This document shows, piece after piece, positions 30,915 through 36,812 of a stretch of 36,812 bases of DNA. The position numbers and the translations under genes are program-made. The DNA comes from HdN1 sp052035295. GTDB lineage: Bacteria; Pseudomonadota; Gammaproteobacteria; Pseudomonadales; Ketobacteraceae. The stretch is from contig JBPOHS010000203.1 of NCBI GenBank assembly GCA_052035295.1, positions 1-36,812 on the forward strand, read 5' to 3'. The notes under the pieces are model-generated. The model did not search any database and was not told where the DNA came from. It saw only the letters and a program-made list of their open reading frames with translations. Numbering within the stretch: position 1 is the stretch's first letter; the number at the start of each line of letters is the position of its first letter.

Positions 30915-31440
30915 CCGTTATGGGAATGTCTTATTCCTTGAAATTGCCAAGGATTTCTCTTTCAAATCCGTCCGCGGCAGATACCGGCGGTTACCAGCCT
31001 CCAAAAACAGGAGGTCAGGATCACGGCAGCAGCTTGTCCATCTGCTGTTTTCTTCATCCACGGAAAGGGGCGCACCATTTCGGACCCTGTACAAACCCTG
31101 CCGCCCCATCATTGCGCAGGCCATCTCCACGCACAAGATGTGCCCACCGGTTTGCTGGAAACACGCTGAAAATTTTGTGAACTGACCTACAAATTCATTT
31201 GATTAATTATTGACGCATTTATCTGGCGTCAGGGCTGGGGGATACAAGCTGCTGTTTCGCATAGCTGCGCAAACCGTCAAAAAAAACCTTCGCACAAACC
31301 GTGAACAGGCGCACATTTTACCCGAGGCGAACGGGCGCAACTCACCCTACTATTTTAATCATGTACACCCGCCGCGCAGGGCACTCCTAGCCGACGAATG
31401 ACACGACATTATAACGACACGCGTAAGACCCCACCTCGCT

Positions 31441-31467
31441 GGGCCCTCCCCGGGCCCTTTATTTTTT
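31441..31467 (+). terminator. Rho-independent terminator without an assigned plus-strand gene
   Basis: GGGCCC (31441-31446), loop tcccc, GGGCCC (31452-31457), then TTTATTTTTT. It is well formed only for plus-strand transcription, yet the genes on both sides (gltB and fbpC) are on the minus strand. Confidence 0.75.
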
Positions 31468-31520
31468 GCAGTGTTGCTTCATCTCTGCCAAACTTTCCGC
31501 CCTCTGCCTCAAAAGCCATC

Positions 31521-31592
31521 TTTTCGGCGCACGACTACTTTTCAGCGCGAGACTATTTTGCAGCGCGCCACTGCTTTTCGGTGAAGCGCTTT
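31521..31592. repeat. 18-base tandem repeat downstream of fbpC
   Basis: Units at 31521-31538 (TTTTCGGCGCACGACTAC), 31539-31556 (TTTTCAGCGCGAGACTAT) and 31557-31574 (TTTGCAGCGCGCCACTGC) share most positions; 31575-31592 is a partial fourth. The array starts 13 bases beyond the fbpC stop codon, in what would be the 3' untranslated part of its message. Confidence 0.7.
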
Positions 31593-31604
31593 GCGTGATG
31601 CCTG

Positions 31605-32636
31605 TCAGGCGTCGGCAAAAATCACCAGATGCTGCAAGTCCAGACGGACTGGAAGGGTGCCGGTACTGGTCAGCTCCACATGACTGGGCGTCATGCAAAA
31701 AACACGTTCTCCCTGTTCCGTCTGCAGCGTATAGACATATTCCGCACCGCGAAACGCGCGTTGCACAATAGGCAAGCGAATCGCACTACCGGCGTCGAAG
31801 ACGATGTCGTCGGGACGCAGCAGAATTTGCACGGTGCCATCGGGCAAGGCAGTGTGACCCAGTAATCCCAGTGAACTTTGTAACTGTCCGCCACTCACCC
31901 TTGCCTGTATGACACTCCCCTGCCCCACAAACTCCGCGACGAAACGCGTCGCCGGCCGATGGTAAATGCCATACGGCGTATCCCATTGCTGCAAACGACC
32001 GCCATGCAGCACGCCGACCTGGTCGGCAAAGGCGAACGCCTCCTCCTGATCATGTGTCACCAGCAGGGCCGTCATGCCTTCGCGCTTGAGCAAATCGCGC
32101 ACTTCCTGTGCCAGTTGGGTGCGCAGCTCGGCATCAAGACTGGAAAAGGGCTCGTCGAGCAGGAGCACATCGGGTCGCGGCGCAATCGCCCGGGCCAGTG
32201 CCACGCGCTGCTGCTGACCACCTGAAAGCTGGTGGGGATAACGCTGCGCCGTTTCGGGCAGACCTATCATGTCCAGCAATTCGGTGACACGTTGTTGCCG
32301 CTGCCGGGCCGGCATTTTCTGCAGACCGAACGCGATGTTTTCGCTGACACGCAAATGCGGGAACAAGGCGAATTCCTGAAACACCATACCCACCCGGCGG
32401 CGCTCGGGAGGAACGGTCGAAACGGCGGTACTCAGCTGCTGCTGATGCAGCGTGATAACGCCGGAGGAAAGCGTCTCGAACCCGGCCACGGCACGCAACA
32501 AGGTGGTTTTCCCGCAACCGGAAGGGCCAAGCAGACAACCGATGGCGCCGGCGTCCAGCGCAAACGATACGGCATCCACGGCACAGCGCTGCGCGTAGTG
32601 GACCGAAACGGCGTTCACATCGAGCTGTACTGTCAT
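31605..32636 (-). CDS. fbpC: Ferric-iron ABC transporter ATP-binding protein
   Basis: 343-residue cytoplasmic ATPase that drives iron import. Walker A is GPSGCGKTT, the Q-loop is in MVFQEFALFPH, the signature is LSGGQQQR, Walker B is LLLDEPFSSLD and the H-loop is VTHDQEEAFAFAD. A C-terminal regulatory region from about residue 240 (a TOBE-type fold, ILLRPDDIVFD) follows, giving the usual 340-360 residue length of FbpC/AfuC. The ATG overlaps the stop codon of the permease gene in an ATGA, so translation is coupled. Membership in the iron branch is taken from its partner genes, since the ATPase alone resembles spermidine and sulfate transporters. It is the last gene of the operon. Confidence 0.93.
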   Translation of the reverse strand: MTVQLDVNAVSVHYAQRCAVDAVSFALDAGAIGCLLGPSGCGKTTLLRAVAGFETLSSGVITLHQQQLSTAVSTVPPERRRVGMVFQEFALFPHLRVSENIAFGLQKMPARQRQQRVTELLDMIGLPETAQRYPHQLSGGQQQRVALARAIAPRPDVLLLDEPFSSLDAELRTQLAQEVRDLLKREGMTALLVTHDQEEAFAFADQVGVLHGGRLQQWDTPYGIYHRPATRFVAEFVGQGSVIQARVSGGQLQSSLGLLGHTALPDGTVQILLRPDDIVFDAGSAIRLPIVQRAFRGAEYVYTLQTEQGERVFCMTPSHVELTSTGTLPVRLDLQHLVIFADA

Positions 32637-34345
32637 GGCACGGCACCCTGATGGATTGATTCTGTGGCAGTGGCGGCATCCGAACGTCTGCGCATCTGCC
32701 GGCTTAGCACGATGACGGGCGCCAGGCCGATCAACACGATGGCCAGGGATGGCAGTGCGGCGTCCATGAGACGCTCGTCAGAGGCCATTTCAAAGGCGCG
32801 CACGGCCAGCGTGTTGAAATTGAACGGACGCAGGACCAGTGTCGCAGGCAATTCCTTGAGCACGTCAACGAACACCAGCAATAACGCCGTCAGCAAGCTG
32901 CCCCGCAGCAGGGGCAGATGAATACGGGCGGTCATCTGGTGGGGACGATAGCCAAGCGAGCGCGCGGCTTCGTCGAGCGCCGGGCTGATGCGCTGAAATC
33001 CGGCCTGCAAGGTATGCAGCGACACCGAGAGAAACCGCACAAGATAAGCGAACAGGACAGCGCACAACGTACCACTGAAGAGCAGCCCTGTGCTGATATC
33101 CCAGCGCGCCGTCGCCCAATCATCGATGCGTCGATCGATGCCCCCCAGAACAATCAATACGCCAACCGCAATGACCGTGCCCGGCACGGCGTAGCCCATG
33201 CCGGCAAAAGTGAGTATCAACGCACGCAGTGGATTTGGACGCAGGCGGTAAGCAACAGCAAAACACAGCGCGACGGTCACAATGATCACGGCAGCCAGGA
33301 ATGCGAGCGAGAAACTGTGCCAGGCCAGCGTGACAAAATCTGCGTTGAAAGCGTCGATGCCAGCCAGTGCCGCCCATTTCAGCAGTTGTATCGCCGGCAA
33401 CAGGAATCCGGCACCGAGCATGCCAAAACAGATCAACCACGCCATGACCGACCGCCAACCAGCCAGCTCAAAACGCGGCAGAGGCCGTTGCGCCACGCGG
33501 CTGCTCTGCGCCACCCGCATGCGACGGCGATAATAACGTTCACACAGGATCAGCAGGGTGACGGTACATAGCAACAACGCCGACAGCTGTGTCGCGGCCT
33601 CGACATCGCCCAGACCAAACCAGGTACGGAAAATACCGGTGGTGAAGGTATTCACGCCAAAGTATTTGACTGTACCGTAGTCAGCCAGGGTTTCCATCAG
33701 GGCGAGCGTAACGCCGGCCATGATGGCCGGGCGCGCAAGCGGCAGCGCCACCCGGAAGAACGCCCGCCAGGGGCCGCAACCCAGGCTGCGCGAGACTTCC
33801 AGCAAACAGACGGATTGCTCGACAAACGCGGCGCGGGCCAGCAGGTAGACATAGGGGTACAGCACCAGCGACAGCATGAGGATCGCGCCGGGCAAGGAAC
33901 GCACTTCGGGAAACCAGTAGTCCCCGTAACGCCAGCCCCAGGTGTCGCGCAGCAGTGTCTGCACGGGACCACCATAGTCCAGCATACCGGTATAGGTGTA
34001 CGCGATGATGTAGGCTGGCATGGCCATGGGAAGCAATAACGCCCACTCGAAGTGTCGTCGCCCCGGAAACTGACACAGGGTCGTCAGCCAGGCGCCGGTG
34101 ACGCCCATGACCAACACCCCCACCGTGACGCCGGCCATCAACAGCAGCGAATTGAAAACGTAATCCTGCAGAACGGTGTCTACCAGATGCGCCCATATCG
34201 GCCCGAACGGCTGCAGCAGCGACAGCAACACCACCAGCACCGGCGCGGCAATCAGCAGCAGGAAAAGCAGCAACGCGCCGTTGCCCGGCGAGGCAAGGGC
34301 GCGTGCCAGCGATTGCGCGCCAAGGCGACGGGAGCTGAGGGCCAC
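32633..34345 (-). CDS. fbpB: Ferric-iron ABC transporter permease, fused two-domain form
   Basis: 570-residue inner-membrane protein with about twelve predicted helices. Two homologous permease halves are fused in one chain, as is usual for FbpB. Each half carries an EAA-type loop that contacts the ATPase: EVSRSLGCGPWRAFFRVALP in the first half and DEAARSLGYRPHQMTARIHL in the second. The start is GTG at 34345, six bases after the fbpA stop, with no clear separate ribosome-binding site, so it probably depends on coupling. The end overlaps the fbpC start. The tail after the last helix (SRQMRRRSDAATATES) is a short polar cytoplasmic end. Confidence 0.93.
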   Translation of the reverse strand: MALSSRRLGAQSLARALASPGNGALLLFLLLIAAPVLVVLLSLLQPFGPIWAHLVDTVLQDYVFNSLLLMAGVTVGVLVMGVTGAWLTTLCQFPGRRHFEWALLLPMAMPAYIIAYTYTGMLDYGGPVQTLLRDTWGWRYGDYWFPEVRSLPGAILMLSLVLYPYVYLLARAAFVEQSVCLLEVSRSLGCGPWRAFFRVALPLARPAIMAGVTLALMETLADYGTVKYFGVNTFTTGIFRTWFGLGDVEAATQLSALLLCTVTLLILCERYYRRRMRVAQSSRVAQRPLPRFELAGWRSVMAWLICFGMLGAGFLLPAIQLLKWAALAGIDAFNADFVTLAWHSFSLAFLAAVIIVTVALCFAVAYRLRPNPLRALILTFAGMGYAVPGTVIAVGVLIVLGGIDRRIDDWATARWDISTGLLFSGTLCAVLFAYLVRFLSVSLHTLQAGFQRISPALDEAARSLGYRPHQMTARIHLPLLRGSLLTALLLVFVDVLKELPATLVLRPFNFNTLAVRAFEMASDERLMDAALPSLAIVLIGLAPVIVLSRQMRRRSDAATATESIHQGAVP

Positions 34346-34351
34346 GAGGGC

Positions 34352-35368
34352 TTATTTCCAGCCGGCCTTATCCATCGCCATCATCGCTGGCGCGTTAAGC
34401 TCGCCCAGCACGGAAATTGGCAGCGCATCGGCCTTGAAGTCACCCCAGCCAGCCAGCAACTTGCTCTTGGGAATATCGTTGCGGATAGGGAATTCACTGT
34501 TGGCCTCGGCGTACCACTGCTGACTTTCATCGGTGACCATGAATTCCAGCAATTTGATGGCCGCAGCCTTGTTCTTGGCCGACTTGGTCACGCCCGCGCC
34601 GGAAATATTGATATGGGCGCCACGATCCGCCTGATTCGGCCAGAAAATGGCAATCCTGGCGACGGCATCGCGCTCGGCGGGATCTTTCGACTGGGCCATG
34701 CCACCGACGTAGTAGGTGTTGACCAACGCAACGTCACACTTCCCGGCCGCGATGTCCTTGATCTGGTCACGATCGCCGCCCTGTGGCGGGCGAGCGAAGT
34801 TGCCCACCATGCCTTTCAGCCAGGCATCGGTTTTCTCGGCGCCGTCGTGGGAAAGCAGGGATGCGGTCAACGACTGGTTGTATACATTGGTGGAGGAACG
34901 CGAGCAGAGACGACCTTTCCACCGGGGATCGGCCAAACCTTCATAGGTGGTGAGCTCACCCGCCTTGACGCGTTCGGGGGAGTACGCGATGACGCGGGCG
35001 CGCACGGTCAGACCATACCAGAAGCCATCTTTGTGGCGGAGTTGCGCCGGCACCTTGTCTGCGAGCGTGTCGGACTCAACCGCTTGCAGCAAGCCAGCGT
35101 GTTCCGCCCGCCAGAGACGACCGGCGTCGGCCATGATCAGGATGTCGGCGGGGCTGCTCTTGCCTTCGGCCTTGAGGCGTTCCAGCAGAACATCATCTTC
35201 GGCAGTCACCACATTGATGCCTATTCCGGTCTTTTCGGCGAATTTCACCAGCAGCGGCCGGATCAGCTCCTCTTTGCGCGCCGAATAGATATTGACCTCA
35301 TCCGCCTGTGCTACACCCGTTTGACCCGCCAGCAACAAGGTCATCAACATAAGCCGTTTGAATGACAT
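34352..35368 (-). CDS. fbpA: Periplasmic ferric-iron-binding protein
   Basis: 338 residues from the ATG at 35368, which starts a normal signal peptide (MSFKRLMLMTLLLAGQTGVA ending at QADE); the longer TTG frame would spoil it. Binds Fe(III) in the periplasm and delivers it to the FbpB/FbpC pore. Family marks are VNIYSARKEELIRPLLVKFA at the mature N-terminus, ADILIMADAGRLW and ALVNTYYVGGM, whose tandem Tyr are the iron ligands known from FbpA. The two-lobed fold and length are normal. First gene of fbpABC; a Fur-box-like dyad lies about 110 bases upstream, so iron repression is likely. Confidence 0.94.
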   Translation of the reverse strand: MSFKRLMLMTLLLAGQTGVAQADEVNIYSARKEELIRPLLVKFAEKTGIGINVVTAEDDVLLERLKAEGKSSPADILIMADAGRLWRAEHAGLLQAVESDTLADKVPAQLRHKDGFWYGLTVRARVIAYSPERVKAGELTTYEGLADPRWKGRLCSRSSTNVYNQSLTASLLSHDGAEKTDAWLKGMVGNFARPPQGGDRDQIKDIAAGKCDVALVNTYYVGGMAQSKDPAERDAVARIAIFWPNQADRGAHINISGAGVTKSAKNKAAAIKLLEFMVTDESQQWYAEANSEFPIRNDIPKSKLLAGWGDFKADALPISVLGELNAPAMMAMDKAGWK

Positions 35369-35478
35369 GGAAACCACCCCTGATTTACTCAACAAAAGCC
35401 CTGATTAACTCAATGAAAGACGCTCATGAAAGGCAGCCATCGATTGTGTGGTTATTCTCTCCATTGCCCGACCAAAAT

Positions 35479-35497
35479 GCAAACGGTTTTCATTTGC
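35479..35497. promoter_or_regulatory. Fur-box-like dyad upstream of fbpA
   Basis: Read on the minus strand, GCAAATGAAAACCGTTTGC has arms that pair at six of seven positions and resembles known Fur boxes of the form GCAAATGA..ATTTGC. A possible -35 (TTGCAT) overlaps its end, with GAGAAT 17 bases on. It lies between fbpA and the divergent PotD-like gene and could also affect the latter. Confidence 0.5.
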
Positions 35498-35599
35498 GAG
35501 TTGATTTTCGTTTGTAGCGCTTGCACTGGCGGACGCCGGAAGGCTGCTAGACTGAACTGACCACCTTGTTTCCTGCCAGGCATCAACCGGACCCTATTC

Positions 35600-36679
35600 G
35601 TGAACAAGCCTCTTGCCTTCGTGGCTGCTTTCCTTGCCAGTCTTATGGGGATGTCAGGCGCACCCTGGGCGGTCGCGGGGGAAGAGCTGAATCTCTATCT
35701 GTGGGCAAATTACATTGACCCGGATGTCGTTTCGACGTTTGAGCGTCAGCATGGCGTCACGATCCGCATTTCGACCTTTGACTCCGATGACCAACGTGAA
35801 GAAACCTTGTTGCTGAGCCAGGGGCGCGGGTGGGACATCATTTGTGTCAGCGAAGCGTACATGATGGCCAGCCCGCCGCCTGACTGGATTACCCCGCTGG
35901 AATTCTCGCTATTGCCCAATTTGCGTCATGTCGAGCTCCCGCTGACGGAGATCGCACCTGAAGCCAGGCGTTATGGCGTTCCCTATTTCTGGGGGACCGC
36001 CGGCATCGCCTACCGCACCGACCTGGTAAAAACGCCGCCGCGCCGCTGGCGGGACTTGTTTGACCTCGCCCCTCAGTACCCGGGAAAAATCCTTCAGCCG
36101 TCGACGCTGCGTTTGTTGATGGGCATCGGCCTGCTGGCGGCGGGCGCAGACATGAACAGTGAGAATCCGGCCGATTTACAGCGAGCGTCCAGCTTGCTGC
36201 TCGGCCAGATTCCACATCTGTTCGGGTATGAGACCTCGAATTTGTCGGAAACCAACGCGCTGGTGACGGGCGAAGCCGTCATGGCACCGATGTTCAATGG
36301 TGATGTACTAACCATCCGGGAGTTCCAGCCGAACATCGACTTTGTTTACCCGGAAGAAGGCGCCAATGTCTGGGCAGATTTTCTGGTCGTCACCGATAGC
36401 AGTAACGACAAGGCCCTCGCGTTCAAGTTTCTGAACTATCTGAATGAGCCGTCGGTGGCACGCGCCAACGCCGAATTCGTGCGTTTCGCCACGCCCAACA
36501 TGGCAGCAAAGGCCCTTGCGGAGGCTGACTACCGCAACAATCCTGTCATTTTTCCGCCGGAAGACGCCCTGCACCAGGCTCATGTCATCAAGCCGGTTTC
36601 CGAAGCCGTGCTCAGACAGCAAAGCGAAATTTTCGTGCGAACAATGAGTCGCTTCGAAATGCAGCTGGAGGGCCACTGA
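35600..36679 (+). CDS. PotD-like periplasmic polyamine-binding protein, possibly sensory (NspS-like)
   Basis: 359 residues, starting with GTG at 35600 and a signal peptide ending near AVAGEE. Like spermidine-binding PotD, the mature chain opens with LNLYLWANYIDPDVVSTFER (compare PotD LYFYNWSEYIPEDLLEQF) and holds VPYFWGTAGIAYRTDLV and AFKFLNYLNEPS of the two-lobed fold. No potABC-type permease or ATPase genes follow. Instead a membrane protein begins three bases after the stop, with GGAGGG in the end of this gene. That arrangement matches Vibrio cholerae nspS-mbaA, where a PotD homologue reports norspermidine to a GGDEF/EAL membrane protein. Whether the partner is such a protein cannot be seen here. 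An ordinary PotD remains possible if transport genes lie beyond the edge. Confidence 0.85.
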   Translation: MNKPLAFVAAFLASLMGMSGAPWAVAGEELNLYLWANYIDPDVVSTFERQHGVTIRISTFDSDDQREETLLLSQGRGWDIICVSEAYMMASPPPDWITPLEFSLLPNLRHVELPLTEIAPEARRYGVPYFWGTAGIAYRTDLVKTPPRRWRDLFDLAPQYPGKILQPSTLRLLMGIGLLAAGADMNSENPADLQRASSLLLGQIPHLFGYETSNLSETNALVTGEAVMAPMFNGDVLTIREFQPNIDFVYPEEGANVWADFLVVTDSSNDKALAFKFLNYLNEPSVARANAEFVRFATPNMAAKALAEADYRNNPVIFPPEDALHQAHVIKPVSEAVLRQQSEIFVRTMSRFEMQLEGH

Positions 36680-36682
36680 ATC

Positions 36683-36812
36683 ATGACGTTGCGCTCCCGC
36701 TTTATTGCCCTGCTACTGTCAACGCTGGTGATTCCGCTACTGATCAGCCAGGGCTATTTGCTATCGCGTTTTTTCAGCATTCAGGAAAACACCTATCACA
36801 GCTACCTGCAAA
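36683..36812 (+). CDS. Membrane signalling protein, N-terminal fragment
   Basis: Only 43 codons are visible before the right edge. They read as a short positive N-terminus (MTLRSR), a hydrophobic helix (FIALLLSTLVIPLLISQGYL) and the start of a polar, probably periplasmic region (SRFFSIQENTYHSYL). This is the usual opening of sensor kinases, GGDEF/EAL proteins and chemoreceptors. The start overlaps the tail of the PotD-like operon context: GGAGGG lies about 11 bases upstream and only three bases separate the two genes, so they are surely co-transcribed. The output domain is outside the window. Confidence 0.75.
   Translation, partial: MTLRSRFIALLLSTLVIPLLISQGYLLSRFFSIQENTYHSYLQ

Larger units (their letters stand above)
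30543..31604. other. Gene-poor region of about 1.06 kb between gltB and fbpC
   Basis: Several short frames exist on both strands, but none has a good ribosome-binding site with plausible composition. Contents in order: the gltB promoter; a plus-strand promoter-like sequence near 30880; the dyad 30896-30914 and two short overlapping hairpins (GGAAT/ATTCC at 30923-30937 and CCTTG/CAAGG at 30936-30952) sharing two bases; a TGACGC/GCGTCA hairpin at 31211-31231; a strong plus-strand terminator at 31441-31467; and an 18-base tandem repeat at 31521-31592. A plus-strand non-coding transcript ending at 31467 would explain the terminator. Confidence 0.5.

Noticed and set aside
30724..31080. Several GGA motifs, considered as an RsmY/RsmZ-type RNA
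   Set aside because: Few of the GGA are in clear hairpin loops, and spacing is irregular; the count is not striking for this base composition.
31210..31598. Two short plus-strand frames overlapping as ATGA (31210-31401 and 31398-31598)
   Set aside because: The overlap looks like coupling, but the first starts with TTG and no ribosome-binding site, a terminator falls inside the second, and neither has plausible protein composition.

Overview
The window reads as ordinary chromosomal DNA of a GC-rich gammaproteobacterium. Three things point there: holD lies directly before rimI as in E. coli, and cmoM, YhhW-type pirin, RutE and YfaZ proteins all resemble their gammaproteobacterial forms. A wax-ester/triacylglycerol synthase, an acyl-CoA-binding protein and a FadL porin suggest a lipid- or hydrocarbon-using, lipid-storing genus (Alcanivorax/Ketobacter/Marinobacter-like). 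That genus guess is inference only. I saw no tRNA, rRNA, CRISPR array, insertion sequence or prophage.

Layout. Bases 1-4043 (minus) hold a likely cluster: a response regulator with a degenerate receiver, leuA, a holD-like gene and rimI, which runs off the left edge. Bases 4193-9636 (minus) hold a large lipoprotein with a BPI/LBP-like (TULIP) lipid-binding core and a 7TMR-DISM/PAS/GGDEF/EAL c-di-GMP enzyme. cmoM follows at 9757. Bases 10865-14614 (plus) hold a small basic ORF, an acyl-CoA-binding protein, a pirin, a RutE-type reductase and a GXWXG/DUF4334 protein, with a LysR regulator divergent from the pirin gene.

Bases 14637-19119 hold a DUF2797 zinc protein and a carotenoid oxygenase (minus), an unknown helical protein (plus) and a tandem HxlR regulator (minus). 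Bases 19239-24022 hold FadL (plus), YfaZ (minus), the wax-ester synthase (plus) and a PPC-domain lipoprotein (minus). Bases 24300-30542 (minus) are the gltB-gltD glutamate synthase operon, closed by a strong terminator. A gene-poor stretch of about 1.06 kb follows, with a promoter-like sequence, a strong plus-strand terminator and a tandem repeat. Bases 31605-35368 (minus) encode a ferric-iron ABC transporter (fbpA-fbpB-fbpC) behind a Fur-box-like dyad.

Divergent from fbpA, at 35600, a PotD-like periplasmic protein is followed after three bases by the start of a membrane protein cut by the right edge. This resembles polyamine-sensing NspS/MbaA pairs rather than a transporter.

How it fits together: glutamate synthase and LeuA are core nitrogen and amino-acid metabolism; FadL, ACBP and WS/DGAT could form an uptake, carrying and storage route for acyl groups; the DISM/GGDEF/EAL enzyme and perhaps the PotD-linked protein would feed c-di-GMP signalling. 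The most unusual items are the BPI-like lipoprotein, the PotD-like/membrane-protein pair, the receiver lacking its phospho-acceptor Asp, and the 1 kb region next to gltB.
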